DNA of 64,000 nt from Lolliginicoccus suaedae (lineage in GTDB: Bacteria; Actinomycetota; Actinomycetes; Mycobacteriales; Mycobacteriaceae): positions 62,001 through 126,000 of the forward strand of contig NZ_VSSO01000005.1 of NCBI RefSeq assembly GCF_008312885.1, given 5' to 3'. Each line of letters starts with the position of its first letter. Position 1 is the first letter of the stretch. Positions 50,101 through 53,129 of this stretch are shown in pieces. Below the pieces are notes generated by a model that worked only from the letters and a program-made list of their open reading frames with translations, made no database searches and was not told the origin of the DNA. The position numbers were made by a program, and so were the translations under genes.

Positions 50101-51216
50101 CAGCATCGGGTTGACGATGGGGCCGAGGAGCCGGCGCTCCGAATCACCGAGGCCGATCTCGTGGCGGATCTGCTCGACGCTGAACCGCTGGTGCTTGAGG
50201 GCGCCGATCTGCTCGCGGAACACCGTCTTGAACAGTTCCTCGAGAGTGCTGCCCGGATCGATGCTCACGCGCAGCGGCACGATGTTGGCGAACGTGCCGC
50301 CGGACTCGCGCTGCTGCCGGTTGATGCGGCCGAGCATCGTGGTGCTCACGGTCACATCGCGCTCTCCGGTCGCGCGCGAGAGATACAGGGCGAACGCACT
50401 GATCAGCACGAGCGCGGCGGACACCCCGAAGGACTGGTCGGAGTTCTCGAGCCGCTCCGCCATCCCAGGGCTGATCGGGGCTGTCTCGAGCTTGGTGCGG
50501 GGAACAGCCTGTGCAGTGCCCTCGACGAGGCTGGAGATCACGCCCCAGCCGCTCAGCCGCTCGATCCAGAAGTCGCGGTCGATGGCGTACCGGCTGGAGT
50601 TCCGGTACTGCACGTCTGCCTCATACAGGGAGCGCAGCGAGGCGAACCTCGGCGCGGGAGGCTCGGTGCCCTCGACCGCGCAGGTATACAGCTCCGCTGA
50701 GCGGGAGACCCAGCGTGCCGCGGAGAATCCATCGAGCGCGATGTGATGGATCCGCCCGTACCAGAGGTACCGGTGGTCCTCGATCTGCAGGAACGCACTG
50801 TTGCCCAGCGGTCCGTTCAAGAGATCGATCGGCCTGCTGTACTCGTCATGCATCCAGTCGAGGGCCGCGGCGAACGGATCCGGCTCGTCGCGGAAGTCGC
50901 GGTAATCGATGTATCGGTGATCGCCGAGGTCGATGCACTGCAGGGGATCGCCGTTGTCATCGAGGAGGATCTTCAGAGCGCCGGAACCGATCTCGCACCG
51001 GGCCTGGTCGATGCTGCGCTCGAGCAGCTGGACATCGACCTCGCCGTTGAAGTCCATGTACTGGGCGATGACCACGGGTACGTCAGGGTCGAATTGCTGC
51101 GCGAACCACATCCCGTACTGGGCCTGCGAGAGCGGGAACGGCTCGAACGAGTCCTCGTGCGGTGCCAGCCAGCGCAGCCAATCGTCCTGGGAACCACCTG
51201 TCAGCACCACGTCCAA
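29185..51216 (-). CDS. Six-module non-ribosomal peptide synthetase with epimerase and thioesterase
   Basis: One 7,343-residue synthetase. Order with approximate residues (numbered from 51216): C1 27-460 (HHIALDG, second His 158), a half C domain 465-675, A1 700-1195, T1 (Ser1241); C2 1296-1730, A2, T2 (Ser2312); C3 2366-2800, A3, T3 (Ser3366); C4 3421-3860, A4, T4 (Ser4444, LGGDS), E 4502-4930 (HHLAVDG); C5 4994-5420, A5, T5 (Ser5982); C6 6038-6475, A6, T6 (Ser7041); TE 7090-7343 (GWSLGG, Ser7176; LLDS; His in VKHQQ). All six A domains have TSGSTG and the A10 Lys. C5 reads as a D-acceptor type (PLSPLQSGLLFH), consistent with the preceding E. A starter-like C1 implies an N-acylated or aryl-capped hexapeptide. 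The frame opens at TTG 51216; GTG at 51210 has AGGGGG six bases upstream and is the likelier start. No accessory NRPS gene adjoins it. Confidence 0.97.
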   Translation of the reverse strand: MDVVLTGGSQDDWLRWLAPHEDSFEPFPLSQAQYGMWFAQQFDPDVPVVIAQYMDFNGEVDVQLLERSIDQARCEIGSGALKILLDDNGDPLQCIDLGDHRYIDYRDFRDEPDPFAAALDWMHDEYSRPIDLLNGPLGNSAFLQIEDHRYLWYGRIHHIALDGFSAARWVSRSAELYTCAVEGTEPPAPRFASLRSLYEADVQYRNSSRYAIDRDFWIERLSGWGVISSLVEGTAQAVPRTKLETAPISPGMAERLENSDQSFGVSAALVLISAFALYLSRATGERDVTVSTTMLGRINRQQRESGGTFANIVPLRVSIDPGSTLEELFKTVFREQIGALKHQRFSVEQIRHEIGLGDSERRLLGPIVNPMLFDQNITFGDVSGEFNILTSGPVEDLLVNIYPRGRTGRTHVDFRANPGLYSDELLAEQHGRFMAFLEDFLSSSPDRALDDIHPETVEIGRAAALRRDAEKYWSRVLDGLPEALDVPGAQAGAEPSTARVELTTTSEQLQSTVRERGAGTEPLLIAAVAATLARLTGEPDIAAIIPAPEGNPAVIRLAVDTARSFDELAEQAGERATEALAHATLDAPGLAKAVGTTHVPGHVSLAVRTSDSPAVAAPAARIAIELDLASAVPTLVVTAPGASGAVREIASRIDTMLARCLAAPAKAIGDHSMLAEEEVELLVPVEGAASSTTRTLGELFTDVAAANSDVLAVIADDQALTYRELDARANQVARYLIATADPRAEQLVALGISRSVASILSTWAITKTGAGFVPVDPNYPKDRVEHMLDDSGAVIGVTVAAQRASLPDTIDWVVLDDPAVSAAIDAYPRGPLAPTELRAPVRLDNVAYVIYTSGSTGKPKGVAVTHHGLESYAAEERETFDVTPGSRALAFSSPSFDASLHEILFSLGNGVTMVLIPTTVYGGDDLRDLLIHHRVTHAFITPLALASVEPSGVDDLRVIAVGGEALPRDLLQTWSRGRVFHNVYGPTETTIVTAISEPLQPDDPISIGGPIRGTRMVILDNRLQPVPMGVPGELYITGLGLARGYHERFDLTSSRFVADPYGPAGARMYRSGDLAQWARAPRTGHLTVEYVGRSDFQVKVRGFRIELGEIDTVLADHPKVAFAATLGANGPNGETALVAYIKPEDGQDPTTEELQEYLGEFLPAHMVPSLIIPINEIPLNPVGKLDRKALPEPDFTGTGRAATFAAPSNPVEEIIAAIFAELLGAETVGIDDSFFDLGGNSLVATRAVARINAALGSSISVRDLFEATTTRELAHRAEGGQAAARRLPLVPQERPDRIPLSLAQQRMWFINQFDPASPAYNVPMAVAMTGELDHEAVQQAVLDLLERHESLRTLFPTSEEGAHQVILPTGSVRPDLAPRPAASDEELAAAVTSMATEGFDVTREIPVRAALYQRDDTHHTLVFVLHHIASDGFSLKPLATDFMRAYTSRAAGAEPDWKPLEVQYADYAIWQRAYLGDEDDPDSVLAEQMDYWKTALAGTPDLLELPTDRPRPAVQSLRGADYAFTVPADVHKQLRALAKDNGATLFMVIHAALAALLARLADTDDVTIGTPVAGRGEAALDELIGMFVNTLVLRTAVHDDEPFTALLDRARTTDIGAFSQADVPFEGLVESLKPHRSTAHAPLFQVMLEFQNLGEAHVQLPGLDIAVQPLGTSTAKFDMQVILAEKFGEDGSPADLEATITYATDLFAATSIARLADQFRGVLRSIAADPATPLGAIELTTSAERDHLVRVLNDTAAPVADENLATMFADQVARTPDAVAIEFDGTALTYRELDERSNQLARHLITLGAGPDTHVALAMRRSIELLVGMYAVMKSGAAYVPIDPDSPADRNEYVLGLAAPIGAIAVDAADLPEGSTVPAIILGGIPLEDYSASPITDADRINPLRADNPAYVIFTSGSTGKPKGVSVPHRGIVNRLAWMQHEYQLSSSDTVLQKTPYTFDVSVWEFFWPLQAGARLIIAKPEGHRDPGYLADLIGSSGVTVLHFVPSMLATFASSLGAEQRDKLSTLRAVFCSGEALPPAVVEDFRALSDARIHNLYGPTEASVDVTYHEYTESDAVSVPIGAPVWNTQVYVLDRNLRPTPVGVPGELYLAGTQLARGYVQRGDLTADRFVASPYGAPGARMYRTGDLVRWRASTDGTTELDYIGRTDFQVKLRGLRIELPEIEAVLLSDETVAQAVVIVHRDEHTGDRLIAYLVAAPGRSIDTDALLEHAAKELPAYMVPAQVVALDAFPLGSTGKLDRKALPVPDFVAASAEHVAPRNAIEEVIASIFADLLGTDRVSVHDSFFDIGGNSLIAARLIARVNNALDASIGVRDLFDAPTVATLAVRAESALGRERPPLDSVERPSPIPLSLAQQRMWFINQLDKSSAAYNSPMPVRLTGPLDVTALEQALRDVVERHETLRTRYPEGIDGPTQDILGTDDVAIPLVPEDVADEAELNQQAAGFAFTGFDVASAVPLRARLFRLAPEEHVLLVVIHHISSDGFSLAPLARDVVVAYTARARGLAPEWSPLPVQYADFAVWQRQVLGDENDPASLLNEQLAYWRHALAGLPDVLELPTDRPRPAKQSLRGAVEEFDISAELHQRILDLARAHNASVFMVMHAAIALLLAKLSGTQDIAVGTPIAGRGEAELDDIVGMFVNTLVLRTEIDLDATFVDLIHQARTADLGAFGRSDVPFERVVDALSPQRSEAHSPLFQVMLEFQNNEKPRLDLPDLSVEAVDIPIDIANFDLQFILSERYESGASGITAGLRYATDLFDASTVRGFARRLLLLLDNATARPTAPVSRIDILDADERAEIVSINGGPGNRAEVLPDLLTMGIRDQDAPAVIDGDRHITYRELDELSNRIARILIEEGVTTENFVALGYARSIEWLVSLWSVTKAGAAFVPVDPTYPRERIEHMLTDSGAVAGLSIEANHEFLPPLVPWMFLDDPAFQERVARTSAAPITDADRNAPILLENSAYLIYTSGSTGKPKGVVISHRGLDNFTPAMVAHPSVTQHSRVLSFASPSFDASLLEVLMAFGAGAAIVIVPPHVYGGDELTAVIRDHHVTHGFITPLGLASVDRSQVDHFEFVVVGGEAVPPELVNEWAHGRKMYNGYGPTEATIVATLSDPMQPGQPVRIGRLFNGVTAVVLDTRLQPVPKGVAGELYVSGLGLGRGYHQRFGLTSDRFVANPYGEPGERMYRTGDVVRWVDDYQLEYLGRSDFQVKVRGFRIELGEIDSALLSHPSIDFSVTLGRTSPSGATALVSYVRAAAGHEVDTAELTEHVAGFLPAYMVPSVIMVIEEIPLAVTGKLDRKALPDPDFTLAATEYRAPTNPIEETLAGIFADVLAIDRISIDDNFFDVGGNSLIATRVVARVNAALGIRIGVRELFDAPTVAGLAAIISEHASEATDRPALVPQSRPERIPLSSAQQRMWFINQFDTESAAYNVPMAIRLSGTLDLPLLNTAIRDVIARHESLRTVFPSIDDEPVQVILPSDDVALDLEPVGTAPSDLIATIEAFVGQGFDVTTAVPIRARLLRLAADEHVLVLVVHHISADGFSMAPLATDVMIAYHSRLHGDEPAWKPLDVQYADFALWQRKLLGEEADPGSILARELGYWKKALAGLPDVVELPADRPRPVNASLRGGLVRFPIDADTHQALAELARAHGATMFMVMHAALAVLVSRLSGENDLAIGTPVAGRGEEALDGVVGMFVNTLVLRTEIDHNESFADLLSEVKNTDLGAFTNADVAFERLVEILRPDRSTSHSPLFQVLIEFQNNPEARLELPGLTIEPVMFEDHISKFDLQLSLRESITEDGAHAGIDAGLIYATDLFDEDTVEVFAQRFQSILAAIVGDPTVPVGDIALLSDTEQHTMLTAWNHPGTIVPERTLADAFAHAAERFPHRIAAVSEIDGERIELTYADLDQRSNQLARRLIAAGARPETLVGVACPRDASLVIALLAVIKSGAAYLPVDTTYPSDRLEFMLTDGAPVAIITTSTEQHLLPATSSEILLLDEDATAHSAAPITDSDRIAPLRWDNTAYVIYTSGSTGKPKGVTVPHRTVLTLFANTQASFGFDENDVWTMFHSYAFDFSVWELWGPLLHGGTLVVVDYFTARSPEQFHALLRREHVTVLNQTPSAFYQLAEIDRQAGAGDDLALRSIIFGGEALDLAQLDRWYARHADDAPRLVNMYGITETTVHVTYLELDREFAASAAASVIGQALPGLRVTVLDARLRPVPPGTIGEMYVSGAQLSRGYLGRPDLTAGRFVADPYGEPGSLMYRSGDLARWNKDGQLEYLGRSDFQVQLRGFRIELGEIEAALLRYPGIAQSAVLLRADNGPGSERLVGYVLPEAGQAPEPQAILDALADTLAAHMIPAAVLVVDEFPLTANGKLDRRALPAPDFSALVTEGRAPSTPVEEKLAEVFAQVLGLDSVGVDDSFFALGGDSIMSIQLVTRAKAVGIQLKPRDVFNLRTVAALASAAVLTEDEEAVTLTELPGGGTGPMPLTPIMEWMLERGGAYNRYSQCALLTLPPGIDREGIAATLQAVIDHHDLLRARLDGHELIVAEPGSINADDLIDHVEVDSEPGSDAFTRAAEKALDAAADKLDPENGTMLRAAWIAPRTSSAGRIVLAIHHLAVDGVTWRFLVPDLATAWNQIANEQPVQLDASTTSFRRWAHGLAENAPARHDELDTWRRFLDGTEPHLGSRAFDPAVDTNATVERIDVSVPSSVTDALLTRVPEAFHGGVNDGLLAALVLALARWRGATTPLVGLEGHGREENAVPGADLGRTLGWFTTIIPIRFDATGIDLDDAFAGGAATGALIKNVKELLRSLPDNGIGFGQLRYLSPDTADELRPISRPQVSFNYLGRFTTGELTDELRALGWLPVGDNEDTTNLAARQNDDMAAMAVLDINTVTEATADGPVLRGTIGFPTGLLTEAEAREFAGLWTEALTAIANHVSRPSAGGFTPTDLDLVRIDQPSIDRLEKQYPGLADVWPLSPLQSGLLFHAVLAEQTVDAYMVQLVLHLRGVVDEDRMRRTVQALLGRHANLRVAYASDNTGQPVQLVLDDVEAPFTVVDLSTAADQEAALTEVLRADHQRQFQMGTAPLIRFMLVDLGGGEYRFVITNHHILLDGWSTPLLLTDLIGLYILDADPSALPPVRSYRDYLAFVSSTDPRESLAAWVEAFAGAEEPTTIVPLDRSRQHDAGSRETIVDFTEDETERFTTLARDLGITLNTIVQTAWGIILGTLTSRDDVVFGTTVSGRPPQIPGIEKMIGLFINTLPVRVTLDPAESLTDLLKRVQSEQANLLDHHYVQLADIQREVGAGATFDTLAVFESYPVDTAGATEETDLGGMRIVGFDGVDAAHYPVTLVAYTDDALHLKLKYFPDLVDDATLDGIQQRLAAVMRQLLDEPATRYAQLDVLTAAEQERYVPVSGQPGQTTRTLAQVLTNAAAADPERVAIIDGDREISYRELDERSNQLARLLLDRGARPEAFVALGISRSIESILGIWAVTKTGAAYVPVDPTYPRDRIEHMLTDSGARTGLTTSNRIDALPQDVPWLVLDDASTIAEIDQYPATPIRADELHGTVHLDSAAYIIYTSGSTGTPKGVLATHRGLENYATVAREHFRTGPDARVMHFSSPSFDASVLELLHAFGSAATMVIVPPETYGGEELAQILASKNVTHAFITPLALGSMDPAALPGLQDISVGGEAVPSALVEDWAPGRRLYNGYGPTETTIMVLIGQPMRPEGPVRLGAPIRGTDAVVLDARLQPVPVGAAGELYVTGLGLTRGYHERRGLTSERFIANPFGEPGTRLYRTGDVVRWAPRDDGTLELDYVGRSDFQVKVRGFRIELGEIDAVLGNHPTVNVAITVGHTRPNGQTMLVSYVSPREGATIDTAELTVHLGESLPSHMVPSLIIPVAAMPRTPVGKIDRKALPEPDLSALEIEYVAPRNVIEEAIAGVFAEVLAEERVSVLANFFDLGGNSLIATRVIARVNDALGTALGVRELFDAPTVETLALRVEQAGAPELAAVPLERRERPARVPVSLAQQRMWFINQFDTTSPAYNVPLAVRLTGDLDVHAFTEALHDVIDRHEALRTVFPRTDDGPTQVILPADAVVNGLAPHDIPSEEVLRDRIIRIAGQGFDVQSQVPLRARLFRLSPTEHVLLVVVHHISADGFSMMPLARDIMVAYHARRAGAEPGWKPLRVQYADYTLWQREVLGDDTDPASLAGRQIDFWKRTLAGVPDVLELPTDRPRPAQQTLRGADARFTIPAALHSRIDALAKRNGATTFMVLHSALAVLLARLSGSEDIPIGTPVAGRGAAALDDLVGMFVNTLVLRTPVPASASFTDVLATAKDTDLAAFSNADVPFERLVEVLKPERSTAHAPLFQATIEFQNIGAPGMDLDGVRVEPLEFPTVVAKYDLELILSGDGSGKGDLEAAFTYATDLFDPETVERLAERFLRILDGAVRDPARPIGDIEMLDATEQERFVPVHGPAGLEPELLPGILARAAAHDPGSTGLELGETSLTYRELDEQSTKLARHLITLGAGPETVVAIGMARSIESVLSVWAVAKTGAAFVPVDPSYPADRIEHMLTDSAAVAGITIAAHRSALPGLVEWVELDDPATQERIASLPATPITDTDRAQPLRVHNPAYLIYTSGSTGKPKGVAVTHAGLASLAAEEHDHLGVEPGSRVLHSASPSFDASVFEMLMAYGSAATLVVAPPSVFGGGDMAELLRSKRITHAFFTPAVLASVEDDGVDDLRSILVAGDVCPPELVARWAPGRSMVNAYGPTETTIMSSITAPMKAGEPVTIGATTRGFTAMVLDGRLQPVPPGVAGELYLAGPALARGYEGRPDLTAQRFVANPFGAPGERLYRTGDVVRWIDRANEPEIEFVGRSDFQVKIRGLRIELGEIDTALASHSKTSFATTTGYQRETGDTILVSYVRLHDGDTATPEELRAYVSEFLPGYMVPSVIVLLDEVPLTPVGKLDRKALPAPDLDAFRKEYVAPRNDDERIVAEVFASILGIEQVSVHDSFFDLGGNSLSVTQVVSALEKETGRALRLQAVFLDPTPAGLAERLQRPDEAPSELAGQLLAPVIRLRPNGRKEPLFCVHPGVGLSWAYTALTAHVPEDRPVFGLQLPSLTGAQPAESISELAADYVRHIRDIQPQGPYHLLGWSLGGVIAQEMAVQLRAAGEDVATVALLDSFVVAETEVPTMAELVGSFGIVDGASEDLDYEDAARLVDEGIGQPTGLTGTHMERIHRGFEDAARIMADHEPSVLDAEVLFFAARGTIDPAGALRTADEWRPLTSGALHVHDVPVKHQQMVEPDALAVIGPILARHLDDH

Positions 51217-51624
51217 CCCCCTTGAGCCTGTACGAATACGGAATCGCCGCGACGCACTCCCCCGTGCGCACGGCGTGCAACTCGATCAATCCGCAACGCG
51301 GCCTTCAACTGCAAGTCCTCTTCTTCGCCTTCGGCACATCTTGTCAACAATCCCAAGAACATGGGCACTATGCTGCATGTTTCCCAATTACCGCACGAAC
51401 ATCGCAATGGACCGCGCGCCCGGCTGAGATCGCAGTCACTCAAGGCTACTCAACGCCTCTGACAGTTGCACTGCGGCACTCATCCGGCTACGGTCCACCT
51501 CCTCCGGCAGCAAGTATCACGCGAACTGTAGCCACCCGGGGCCCCGTTCGGAAATTCCCAGGACGACATGTCCGCCATGTCACTGACAACACTTGATAGG
51601 TATTCGGAGCATCCCCGCCAGCGG
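51217..51624. other. 408-bp gap upstream of the NRPS; no gene seen
   Basis: The gap lies between the NRPS start and the pyrE stop and must hold the NRPS promoter. Base composition near 51290-51420 is clearly poorer in GC than the flanks. I see no iron box (TTAGGTTAG-type) and no convincing small ORF. A perfect 6-5-6 palindrome (GACATG-tccgc-CATGTC, 51565-51581) overlaps TGTCA-c-TGACA (51578-51588), 37-60 bp past the pyrE stop; it may terminate pyrE or bind a regulator. Confidence 0.5.
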
Positions 51625-52188
51625 CTAGGGTGACTCCTGCCACCCCGTGCCGAGGATGTCGCCGAGGGAGAAGAGCGAGCGGTACGCGAGGCCCTGCGCC
51701 TCGATGACCTCCCGCGCTCCGGTATCCCGGTCCACGATGGTGGCGACGCCCACCACTTCCGCGCCGGCATCGCGCAGCGCGGCCACGGCCGCGAGCGGGC
51801 TATTGCCGGTCGTGGTGGTGTCCTCCACGACGAGGACCCGCCGGCCCGTCACATCAGGTCCCTCGATCTGGCGCTGCATGCCGTGCGCCTTCGCGGCTTT
51901 CCGCACGACGAAGCTATTGATCGGGCGCCCCGGCGCATGCATGATGGCAGCCGCGACCGGATCCGCGCCGAGGGTCAGGCCGCCAGAGGCGACGAAGTCC
52001 CAGTCCGCGGTCATCCCGCGCAGCAGCACGCCGATCAACGGGGCCGCCTCATGGTGCAGGGTCACCCTGCGCAGATCGATGTAGTAGTCGGCCTCGCGCC
52101 CCGAGGACAAGGTGACCTTGCCGTGCACCACCGCGTGGTCACGGATGAGCGCGGCTAGCGTCTCCCGGGCTCGCGCATCGACAGCCAT
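51625..52188 (-). CDS. pyrE: Orotate phosphoribosyltransferase
   Basis: Pyrimidine enzyme joining orotate and PRPP to make OMP, 187 aa. The ATG at 52188 (MAVDARARETLAALI) has GAAAGG six bases upstream. The PRPP-binding motif is VLVVEDTTTTGNS, the Lys-rich catalytic loop region is FVVRKAAKAHG, and GKVTLSSGREADYYIDLRR is the usual N-terminal signature. In M. tuberculosis pyrE, ttfA and clpB are consecutive in this order, as here. A strong hairpin lies between ttfA and pyrE, so pyrE probably has its own promoter. Confidence 0.96.
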   Translation of the reverse strand: MAVDARARETLAALIRDHAVVHGKVTLSSGREADYYIDLRRVTLHHEAAPLIGVLLRGMTADWDFVASGGLTLGADPVAAAIMHAPGRPINSFVVRKAAKAHGMQRQIEGPDVTGRRVLVVEDTTTTGNSPLAAVAALRDAGAEVVGVATIVDRDTGAREVIEAQGLAYRSLFSLGDILGTGWQESP

Positions 52189-52248
52189 CGTGATCCTTTC
52201 CTCGAGCATTCGGTGCCACTATTGCCTACCATCACGGCAGCCGCAAAT

Positions 52249-52294
52249 GCTGCCGGGCACGGACCGGTTCCCTCGTTGGTCCGTGCCCGGCAGC
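52249..52294 (-). terminator. Strong 17-bp stem-loop after ttfA
   Basis: GCTGCCGGGCACGGACC (52249-52265) pairs without mismatch with 52278-52294; loop 12 nt. It begins 24 bp past the ttfA stop and would end the clpB-ttfA transcripts. No U-tract. Confidence 0.8.
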
Positions 52295-52317
52295 ACCGTC
52301 AGGGCGAGACAGATGGA

Positions 52318-52986
52318 CTAGCTATAGGCACGTTCGCGGTGAGCCGGGGGCAGCACGCGCATCAAGCGCGCGAACTGGTGCAGGATCCCCTCCACGTCAT
52401 CCCATTCCGCCCAGCTCGTGCCTTGCGGGAAGCTCGCGAGGACCCACTCCCCCTCGGCCCAGATCACATCGACGAAGTCCGGAACGATATCCAGGAACGC
52501 CACCAGTCGCATGTCGGCGGTCCGCCGCGCTGCCTCCACGTCGTCGGAGAAGATCGTCCACTCCCCGACCGTCGCCGCCGCCGAGGTTCCCGGGCAGGCG
52601 CGGGCGAGCGCTGCGCTCGCGGGGCGGCCCTCGGGATCGGTCCGTGCGGCCTCGAAGACGATTGCGGACACGTGCTGGGCACGCACCGCGAAGATCGTCG
52701 CCGAGTCCTCCAGATCGAACAGGACGTGCTCCGAGGCATCCTCGACCGCGAGGCGCGGCATCCCGCGGACCACATTGGCCCCGTCGACAAGGGTGTGGCG
52801 GCCGATCATGCCGTGCCGCCACTGCGCCGCGATCCGCGGCACCTTGCGCATGAACTCCAGTCCCCGCCGGGCGCCCCAGATGCTGCGGATCTTCCTCCGC
52901 CAGGCGCGCCGACGACTGTCGATGCGCAGCAAGACAACGGCCCCCGCGAGGGCCGCGATTCCAAGTACAAACCACACCACAGCCAT
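52318..52986 (-). CDS. ttfA: TtfA-like trehalose monomycolate transport factor
   Basis: About 222 aa from the ATG at 52986 (MAVVWFVLGIAALAG). A single N-terminal membrane helix (residues 2-20) is followed by a basic stretch (RIDSRRRAWRRKIR) and a soluble cytosolic domain. Position between pyrE and clpB, length and topology match Rv0383c of M. tuberculosis, known as TtfA, which works with MmpL3 in exporting trehalose monomycolate to the outer membrane. The assignment rests on synteny and topology rather than on a motif. It supports a mycolate-bearing host. Confidence 0.8.
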   Translation of the reverse strand: MAVVWFVLGIAALAGAVVLLRIDSRRRAWRRKIRSIWGARRGLEFMRKVPRIAAQWRHGMIGRHTLVDGANVVRGMPRLAVEDASEHVLFDLEDSATIFAVRAQHVSAIVFEAARTDPEGRPASAALARACPGTSAAATVGEWTIFSDDVEAARRTADMRLVAFLDIVPDFVDVIWAEGEWVLASFPQGTSWAEWDDVEGILHQFARLMRVLPPAHRERAYS

Positions 52987-53075
52987 TGCGGAGATGCTAG
53001 TCGCTCCATGCGGCAAGTACATGGTGCAAACACCCACGTCGAGACGTTTTCGCTGCCAATCCGATACTGAGGAAG

Positions 53076-53115
53076 CCGGATGGGGCGGCACGGTCGCCCG
53101 CGCCGCCCCATCCGG
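53076..53115 (-). terminator. 14-bp stem-loop after clpB
   Basis: CCGGATGGGGCGGC (53076-53089) pairs exactly with 53102-53115; loop 12 nt. It lies 15 bp past the clpB stop, before ttfA, and could end or attenuate clpB transcription. Confidence 0.7.
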
Positions 53116-53129
53116 GCATCGTCCGGTTC

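Noticed and set aside
29185-51216. Repeated DNA segments within the NRPS as a possible repeat array
   Set aside because: They are the expected similarity between C, A and T domains of successive modules.
51217-51624. Siderophore NRPS under iron control
   Set aside because: No iron-box-like sequence could be found upstream and no siderophore transport or aryl-acid gene is near.
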